Shown: positions 57,501-64,000 of the stretch, piece after piece
Layout of the letters: every line of letters starts with the position of its first letter
Position numbering within the stretch: position 1 is the stretch's first letter
From: Phycomyces blakesleeanus NRRL 1555(-)
Lineage: Eukaryota; Mucoromycota; Mucoromycetes; Mucorales; Phycomycetaceae
Assembly (NCBI RefSeq): GCF_001638985.1
Contig: NW_017265136.1
Span: forward strand, 1,446,726 to 1,510,725
Reading direction: 5' to 3'
DNA: 64,000 bases
Made by a program: the position numbers and the translations under genes
The notes under the pieces: generated by a model
Told to the model about the DNA's origin: nothing
Database searches by the model: none
Seen by the model: only the letters and a program-made list of their open reading frames with translations

Positions 57501-58787
57501 CTTTCTTGTTTTCTTTTTTTCTTCTTGATGAATAGGTTGAAGCATTACATCGAGAAATTACACTTTTGAAAGAACTTCACCATGAAAATATTGTTCAGTA
57601 TTTGGGTAAGTGTCTTTTTTATTATTATAAATTTTATTATAATTACAATAATAATTTTGTTTATATATAGCTTCGCAGACAGATGATGCACATTTTAGTA
57701 TCTTTTTGGAGTATGTTCCAGGAGGCTCTGTGGCTGGACTCTTATCTAGTTATGGAGCATTCCAGGAACCACTTGTAAAAAGCTTCGTAAAACAAATTTT
57801 AAAGGGTCTGAACTATCTTCATGGAAAAGATATTGTCCATCGAGATATCAAGGGAGCCAATGTTCTTGGTAAATATCGAACTTTATATATTCAACGTGTA
57901 TGGTTTGATTAAAGAAAAATAAATCTCCAGTTGACAATAAGGCTGGTGTCAAGATTACAGATTTTGGAATCTCCAAAAAAGTTGAAGAAGGTAAGAAAAT
58001 GAATATGGTTTTTATGTGCAAGTGAGCTTAGCAACTAATCTTTGAAACTATTTCTGTTGTTGTTGTTATTTTTTTTTTATTCTTAGATATCTTACAAATA
58101 TCGGCACCTCACCGACCAAGTTTACAAGGATCTATATTCTGGTAATTAATATGATTGTATCTTTAATTACTAAACAAACAAAAAAAATACTCAAATTCGT
58201 CTTATTAGGATGGCACCAGAAGTAGTTAAACAGACCCATTATACCCGAAAGGCTGATGTATGGTCGTTGGGATGTATGATCGTAGAGATGTTTACAGGTG
58301 ACCACCCATTTCCAGAGTTCTCCCAAATGCAGGCCATTTTCCAGGTACGAAAATATACAATTTATGGATATAATACATATATTTGACGCTATTTATTTTC
58401 GAGTTCATATTATTTCTATAATTATTTTACTCTATGCATATGCACATACATATTTTTCTCTTTAAAGAACCATATAAATAATAACTAGCTATTGCTTTAA
58501 ACATATATACTTTATTTACGCATAAAACAATCATAAATAACTACGTAATTATGCTAATGATAATATATGCTCTCCTTAGATTGGTAGCTACATGGCACCA
58601 AACATTCCAACTCATATCAGTGACGATGCAAAAGACTTTCTGGAGTGCACATTCAGATTGTAAGCTTAGTAAAACCAAACCACATAAACCATATAAAAAC
58701 TAACATATTAAACATAGGAACCATGAAGAACGACCCACAGCAGAAGAACTCTTAAAACACCCCTTTCTTTATACGGACAATACATAA
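54595..58787 (+). CDS. STE11: STE11-type MAP kinase kinase kinase (SAM-RA-kinase)
   Basis: MAPKKK of pheromone/filamentation-type cascades. Fourteen exons fit one frame (54595-54811, 54919-55076, 55173-55511, 55611-55824, 55941-57017, 57103-57204, 57272-57435, 57536-57605, 57671-57868, 57931-57990, 58087-58141, 58209-58344, 58580-58659, 58718-58787), giving 979 residues. An N-terminal SAM domain (about 35-110, [14 protein letters not shown]) is followed by a Ras-association region (about 250-345, ending [20 protein letters not shown]). After a long linker with an Asp/Glu run (56630-56715), the kinase domain (about 705-975) has [39 protein letters not shown] and MAPEVV. Intron 7 starts with GA, not GT. 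The gene is convergent with a dual-specificity phosphatase 238 bases away. Confidence 0.93.
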
Positions 58788-58843
58788 TTATTATATTATT
58801 AAAATATAGGTTTTCTTCTTTTCTTCTTTATTAACAAACAAAA

Positions 58844-58934
58844 AGCAAAGCAAAGCAAAGCAAAGCAAAGCAAAGCAAAGCAAAGCAAAGCAAATCAAAT
58901 CAAATCAAACTAAACTAAACTAAACTAAACTAAA
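58844..58934. repeat. Graded pentanucleotide repeat (GCAAA, TCAAA, CTAAA)
   Basis: A run of GCAAA units changes into TCAAA and then CTAAA units, in the gap between the convergent STE11-like and phosphatase genes. The succession shows point changes spreading within the array. Confidence 0.95.
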
Positions 58935-59024
58935 AAACAGATAATAACCAATAGTTAATAGTTAATTAATAATAACAATAGCAACAATAATAATTCATAA
59001 TTAATAATTAATAATAGTACTTGT

Positions 59025-60488
59025 TTAGCAAATTGAGAATATCCTACGAAACAATATAGGACTCATAACTACTGGAGAATGACCAATACATTGGTCATCT
59101 TTTGATTGAGCTTGATTTATATTCTCGGGCACACAAGGGGTCTCCTGCTCTTGAGACAAGACAGGTCCTTTTGGTGTATCTGACAAAGTATTCATCTGAA
59201 TTTGTTTGTGCTTCGTAATTTCGAATGACTTTGGTTGACCACGAAATTCACGGAGACTGGATGATCTTGGCCTACGGTATGCACTAGAGCCATTCGCAAG
59301 AGACATGTGTGCCTTTACCGATCCAGACCTTTTTATGTAAAGCTCACTAGATAAGCAAGGTCTAGGGAGTGAGCCTATGTCACCAAGTGACAGACTTTCT
59401 TTAAAATCGCTTAATTGGTACATCAGTTTCAGGTTGGGTCGAATATAGGGTGCACGCTGACGGACATATTCATACGCTTCTGATACCGACAGCCTCTTGT
59501 CTGCTAGATTTTTAAAATTATCGCGATCTGACTTTGCAGGGTTGTTAAACTTTGCAGGTCTGTAGGAGAGATAGAGAACATATGCAATGACTAGTGCTGC
59601 TGAGCGTTCGATACCACACTGACAGTGTACAAGTACATTGCCACTAGTACCATTTTGATAGGTTTCGAATATCCGGATAGCTCGGTCAAACTCCTGATAG
59701 GCCAGGTTGCTTTGTGCGTGTGTCCAGCGTAGATGATGATATTGAACTAATGAGGCTTTTTCGGAAATGTTGCTTGTTTTGGGTGTACTTTCTGACAGCT
59801 GAGTCTGAGAATTTTGTAAAGTTTCGGGGGATCTCTGGGTGATGATATCAAATGCTTGTGATGTAGGGGTTTTTATTTCGCTTGCAACATTAACGATACA
59901 GATGATTTTGTTTGCACAGAGTTGGTCATCTTGTGCTGCGTTGTAAGATGCCCCAAGATAGAGATTTGGTAGGATTTGTGCTGGACCTTCCCGGTAAGGG
60001 TCTGGATCATGAGATTGCTCTTCAAAAGATATATCGCCATTCCAGTCAAATGAGGTACCCGCCTCTGAACTAGATGGTCGTGCCGAATTCGAGATTGAAC
60101 TGTCGAGTGATCCTAAATTTCGTAAATTGGTATCTGTAGCTGGTTTATTCAATAGAAGATTCTGGGCACAGTCTAATTCTGATTTGTCTGTGAGATATCG
60201 TGTGGGTGGAGTAGAGCGAGTATTCTCGAGTGGTAGATTTAGACTCAAGGATAGCTTTTTATGATTTTTGAGTTGATGGCGTCTGGTGATATGGTTAGGT
60301 GTATTTTGATGAGATTGAAGATGTTCTTCATGACTATGCTGAGTGAGGCTTGATGAAATTGATGTAAAGCTGATATTGTTTTCTAGGTCCATATTGTAGT
60401 AAGGGCAGCTGAAAGAAGGAGAATAAGAACAAGGGCTCTTTATAGAAATTGGTTGCAGAGAATCGGCAGTCGCACTGGAGATGTGCAT
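59025..60488 (-). CDS. Dual-specificity (MAPK-type) protein phosphatase
   Basis: Intronless 487-residue protein. The N-terminal ~160 residues are Ser/Thr-rich and disordered. The DUSP domain starts at about 165 with GPAQILPNLYLGASYNAAQD and includes IICIVNVASEI. It continues with FDRAIRIFETYQNGTSG and the active site VLVHCQCGIERSAALVIAYV, where the C-x5-R-S loop is intact. The general-acid loop between the conserved strands is expanded by an ~35-residue Ser/Thr/Gln insert (TQRSPETLQNSQTQLSESTP). The domain ends with LSVSEAYEYVRQRAPYIRPN. The HCQCG form is shared with Msg5/Pmp1-type fungal MAPK phosphatases, so a MAPK is the likely substrate. The start is the first in-frame ATG (MHISSATAD); MDLENN at 60392 is an alternative. 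Confidence 0.88.
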   Translation of the reverse strand: MHISSATADSLQPISIKSPCSYSPSFSCPYYNMDLENNISFTSISSSLTQHSHEEHLQSHQNTPNHITRRHQLKNHKKLSLSLNLPLENTRSTPPTRYLTDKSELDCAQNLLLNKPATDTNLRNLGSLDSSISNSARPSSSEAGTSFDWNGDISFEEQSHDPDPYREGPAQILPNLYLGASYNAAQDDQLCANKIICIVNVASEIKTPTSQAFDIITQRSPETLQNSQTQLSESTPKTSNISEKASLVQYHHLRWTHAQSNLAYQEFDRAIRIFETYQNGTSGNVLVHCQCGIERSAALVIAYVLYLSYRPAKFNNPAKSDRDNFKNLADKRLSVSEAYEYVRQRAPYIRPNLKLMYQLSDFKESLSLGDIGSLPRPCLSSELYIKRSGSVKAHMSLANGSSAYRRPRSSSLREFRGQPKSFEITKHKQIQMNTLSDTPKGPVLSQEQETPCVPENINQAQSKDDQCIGHSPVVMSPILFRRIFSIC

Positions 60489-63026
60489 TATATACAAATA
60501 TACAAGTATATATATATATGTGTGTGTTAATGGAGTAATTGTAGTTCATCGGATTAAAGTGGTGCTAAGGATAAGGGGGGTAACAAAAAGTCTTTTTTTT
60601 CTGGGGGTGATGAGGAGAAATATATAAGTATTATGAATAAGATGACTAGATGTGGTCAAATGGGGAAAGTGGGTGCATATGACGCCCTTAGTACTGTCAA
60701 CTTTTGGTTAATTTCATTAATTTTGCTTTATTCAACCAAGTAATTAAATGAGATGCTCACCAGAACAACAACATCAACGACGACAAAAAGAAAATAATAG
60801 GCTGTTTTATTGTTAATATTATATGTATTGGTATTGGTATTGGTGTATATACATACTCCATTGTAATATCGTTACTAACTAACCTGGATGTTTGCCCCCT
60901 TCTTCCTCTTCTTCTACTAATATTTGCTTGTAGATCTTTCAAACTATGAGGGTAAAATCAAGTTTTTAGATATACTATTATATTTATATATAAAGAAGTG
61001 CACTTTTCTGACATTAATAGTCGGTTTATCGTAACCAATAGTTTTCACAGGATCCCTATTGCAATATATGAAAGCACGGTTTTGTAATGTTAAACAGGAT
61101 ATTTGATTAAATGTAATTTTCAGAATTATATGTGCTGGCTTAAAAATGATATTTGCGTCCAACCAAAAAAAGATAAAAAGAATATTTGCGACCAATAAAA
61201 ATAAATTTTGTGTTCCAACCAATAAAGCAAAAAAAAAATGTGCGCCTTGTATAATGTTTTACTGTAGAATTGCGCCTACAAAAATATACAAAGACAAATG
61301 CAAATGCAAGTACAAATACAGATACAAATGCAAATACAAATGCAATGCACACAAGCACACTATATATATATATATATATACATAAGGATATACAATGCCC
61401 TTGATAAACAATACAAGAATAATAGCGTTTTTTTTTTAAAAAAAAAGGGGGTGGGGGGAAATCATACTGTTTGAATATAATATAGAAAATACAATAATCT
61501 CAAGCTTATTAAATAAGCAACCTGCCTCCCAATTCTTGCATAAGTTCTGTCTTATCACTGTTCTCTTGTAGCCTTACAAAAGATTATTAACCCTTCTGTT
61601 ACAGCTCTTTTCTGCTTTTTCTCCTCCTCCTCCTCCAAGTCCTCACTCTACTAATTCTAAGATTATTCTTATTATTCTTATTTTCATGTACAAATCATGA
61701 ATAATAGTCTAGGTAAAGTGGTGGATATAACATCATTATATTCGTTATAACATAAAATACTAATAAAACAATGATAGTAAAATAGTATTGAAGTAAAATG
61801 ATCAAGGCTGCACAAATTAATTCTCCATTTTGACGCAACTTTTACTTACATTTCCGCTGTAGTTACGTATATCAAATCTTAGATTTTGTCCAATAAGAGT
61901 GTACTTTTCGAATAGACGCAGACCCAATCCAATTTAAACACAAACTAATTTAGACTTGTCAATTTAGGGCATGTTCTTTGTATAAATACACACCTTGCAG
62001 TCTTTTAAAGTGCCTTGATATAGTTCAAGTATAAAAATTAAAGAAATGGATAGTAATTTCGCCCCTCATCCAATCCCCCTACCCCTTTATATTATTGTTT
62101 TGGCTTTTTACCCCAAACTCAGACCTCTTTAGGTCCAACTAAATAAGCGAATAATACTAATAAACTTGTTAAATATTCAGGACTTCTTGGTCAAGTCTAC
62201 AGAATTTTTCTCAGAATAGGTTCAAGAAAAATAAAAGCAAGTCCATCTCTGGTATTCCTTTCACCCGTGTACTATTTTTACTTCTTTATGAACAACCATA
62301 ATATAGGACCTGTTGAATATATAGACTATTTTTGTGTTTTTGTGTTTTTTTTTGGCAAAGAGGTCTAAAATAGGCAGACCAAATAGCAATCTATTCTAAA
62401 CCCTTTTTTAGAATTAGCTTTTCTATTTTGTCATCAGGGCAGACTAATATATATAGTGTTGTTTTATGCCATTTTACTTGCACATGTTAATAATAGCTTT
62501 TCAGTATTAATTTTAACAGTAAAATCAAAACAAGGTAAAAGATAGTGAGGTTAATTTTTGCTTTCATTTAGATATATATGTACAGCTATGCAAAGGTAGG
62601 CAAGTTATTATGAAATTTCAAACTATATTACTACTGCTACTTACTTACTTATTTTCTCTTTTTGTACGAGTAATTAAATATAATTTGAATAAAATAAAAA
62701 GCGAAGCAAAGACCTTTTTCTACTTCTTGCTCTTCTGTATCTCTTGGCATGTCACAAATAGAAAGCAGGTCTAATATTTATAGTACTATTACCAAAATCA
62801 CATCCTCGGAGCTGTCTTTGCACGTGTTGAGTTCTGGTGTATGTGATATATAAACATTGCTAATGATACATTTTTGTTTTATTTTTGTGCCTTGTGGCGT
62901 GGGTAATTGACTGAATTTTTGTTTGACTGGGTGGGGGCTGTAAATACAGATGAAGAACAGTAGTATGTGATAATACTACATATATATATGTATAAATATG
63001 ATAAAGTAAAAAGTATATAAAAAAGT
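60489..63026. other. Intergenic region, no gene supported
   Basis: About 2.5 kb. It contains (GGTATT)n-type repeats at 60826-60845, a short imperfect repeat built on ATTTGCG-CCAA-CAATAAA (61148-61230), ACAAATGCAAATA repeats at 61296-61340, (TA)n at 61360-61381 and a T10A9 palindrome at 61428-61446. Short basic or hydrophobic frames here derive from these repeats. Confidence 0.55.
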
Positions 63027-64000
63027 CTATAACACAAGGACAGCTGCAGCAATAAACAAAAGAATGGCCACGCGAGATCCTTGGGTGTTTGAAGCATCGG
63101 AAGTACTGGTTGAGGAAGAGGTTCCACCAGAGCTGGAGTCAGTGTCACATTTAAGAGTGCCTCCAGTATAAGTAACATTGTTCAATTCGGCGGCAATCTG
63201 GAGAGTGGTTCCCTTGTTGTAAAAGTCGACCTCCAAAAAGTTCGGCTGACGGCCGAATGTGGTCGTGCATGTCTTGGATTGTTTCAGTAACGAAGCGGCA
63301 TTGGTGACGTTTGCGCTTCCTTTTTGAGGGATTTCGATGACCAGGGAGCCGTACAAGAAATGGTTCATTACATACATCATTTCTTCTGGCTGCTCGGGGT
63401 CTGAAGGACGATCGATCACACAGCTAAACGAAGTCTCATTGCTGTTGTTGTAAGGAGTCTCGAACACATAGTTAAACTGAGGCATGATCCTGTAAAGAAC
63501 CGATGAGTTTCGATATGCCTCAAATACTAAACAAATTAGTCATACTCACCAAGGTAAGATGTTTTGGTCAGCGCCCAAATCCAAGAAGTTAATAACACGC
63601 TTTCCAGAAGAAATAAGTTCTTCCAGTGTTGGCCAGGTAAGGTTTCCATATGCCTGGACATGCGAGTATTCAATGATACCACTGGCCTCATAGAGCGCGT
63701 TGAAATCGCTGGTTCCAAAGTCACCAAGGTTATTCCACATAATAGTCAGGACTTCGTTAGGGTTCTCTTTGACCCAAGCAGTAATAGACGTAAGAGTGTC
63801 CTTTGCATTGCCGGCATCGAGAATGGAGCATGAGGTATGGCAGAGACGAATGGCATCAGCGGCATCATTACTAGTAGAGTTGACGGGTTTCACAGCTGAC
63901 AGTTTGAGACCTCTGACACCGTCAGCCAATTGATCATTGATACCACAAAGTTGGTTTGCAGCTGGATTGGCTGAGAAAGCATATGAATTGTGTGTCAAGA
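63027..64000 (-). CDS. PI-PLC X-domain phosphodiesterase, GPI-anchor-like (5' part missing)
   Basis: The 3' portion of a secreted PLC-like phosphodiesterase. Exons in view are 64000-63550 and 63489-63027, joined in phase at a tryptophan codon. The visible start LTHNSYAFSANPAANQLCG holds the first catalytic His motif (T-H-N-S-Y). LCHTSCSILDAGNAKDTLTS holds the second His region, and KENPNEVLTIMWNNLGDFG completes the X-domain core. The C-terminus is Ser/Gly/Thr-rich, then NTQGSRVAILLFIAAAVLVL, a GPI-attachment-type hydrophobic tail. These fungal proteins are anchored in the plasma membrane or wall. No Y or C2 domain is present, so it is not a signalling-type PLC. The N-terminus with the presumed signal peptide lies beyond the right edge. 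Confidence 0.88.

Noticed and set aside
61140..61385. Short Lys/Tyr/Cys-rich frames on both strands
   Set aside because: Generated by ACAAATGCAAATA and TA repeats.

Overview
This is a 64 kb piece of a fungal nuclear genome, most likely Mucoromycota (Mucorales or a close relative; this is inference). The genes are compact and rich in short GT-AG introns. Intergenic DNA is very AT-rich and full of microsatellites. Decayed transposons cluster in two deserts. All exon models were built by hand by matching splice phase to conserved protein motifs; no search was run.

Left third (1-24 kb): the 3' end of translation factor eIF2A (+), an NDT80-type transcription factor (-), a KIN1/PAR-1 kinase with a C-terminal KA1-like region (-), a small CG-type GNAT acetyltransferase (-), a large double-START lipid-binding protein with a C-terminal membrane anchor (-), phosphomannomutase SEC53 (+), an MSP/VAP-like protein (+), then 4.8 kb of AT-rich desert, then a small basic/coiled-coil protein that weakly resembles Sds3 (+).

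Middle (24-49 kb): a transposon graveyard at about 26-30 kb holds PIF/Harbinger-like transposase debris and a possible partner gene. It is followed by a small secreted Kre9/Knh1-like protein, the Rab3GAP catalytic subunit (-) head-to-head with the HUT1 nucleotide-sugar transporter (+), an ammonium transporter (-) with upstream GATA motifs, an orphan protein (+), dolichol-phosphate mannosyltransferase DPM1 (+), a polytopic membrane protein (-), and an apparent fusion of a GDS1-like winged helix to a PP2C phosphatase (-). That fusion shares its promoter, including a perfect TGACGTCA site, with a CUE1-like ER ubiquitin factor (+).

Right third (49-64 kb): a mucin-like single-pass cell-surface protein (+), a second graveyard (52.4-54.2 kb) with a Tc1/mariner-like transposase relic followed by a relic that looks like a TnpB/Fanzor RNA-guided nuclease, a STE11-type MAPKKK (SAM-RA-kinase, +) convergent with a MAPK-phosphatase-like dual-specificity phosphatase (-), and the 3' part of a GPI-anchor-like PI-PLC X-domain protein (-) running off the right edge.

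Functional themes: protein mannosylation and sugar-nucleotide supply (SEC53, DPM1, HUT1, cell-wall Kre9-like), MAPK and polarity signalling (STE11, DUSP, KIN1, PP2C) and membrane/lipid trafficking (START, MSP, Rab3GAP, PI-PLC). The most unusual items are the Fanzor-like relic beside a Tc1 relic, the winged-helix/PP2C fusion, two copies of a palindromic-ended MITE, a GA-AG intron in STE11, and a one-base frameshift that would restore a signal peptide to the mucin-like protein.
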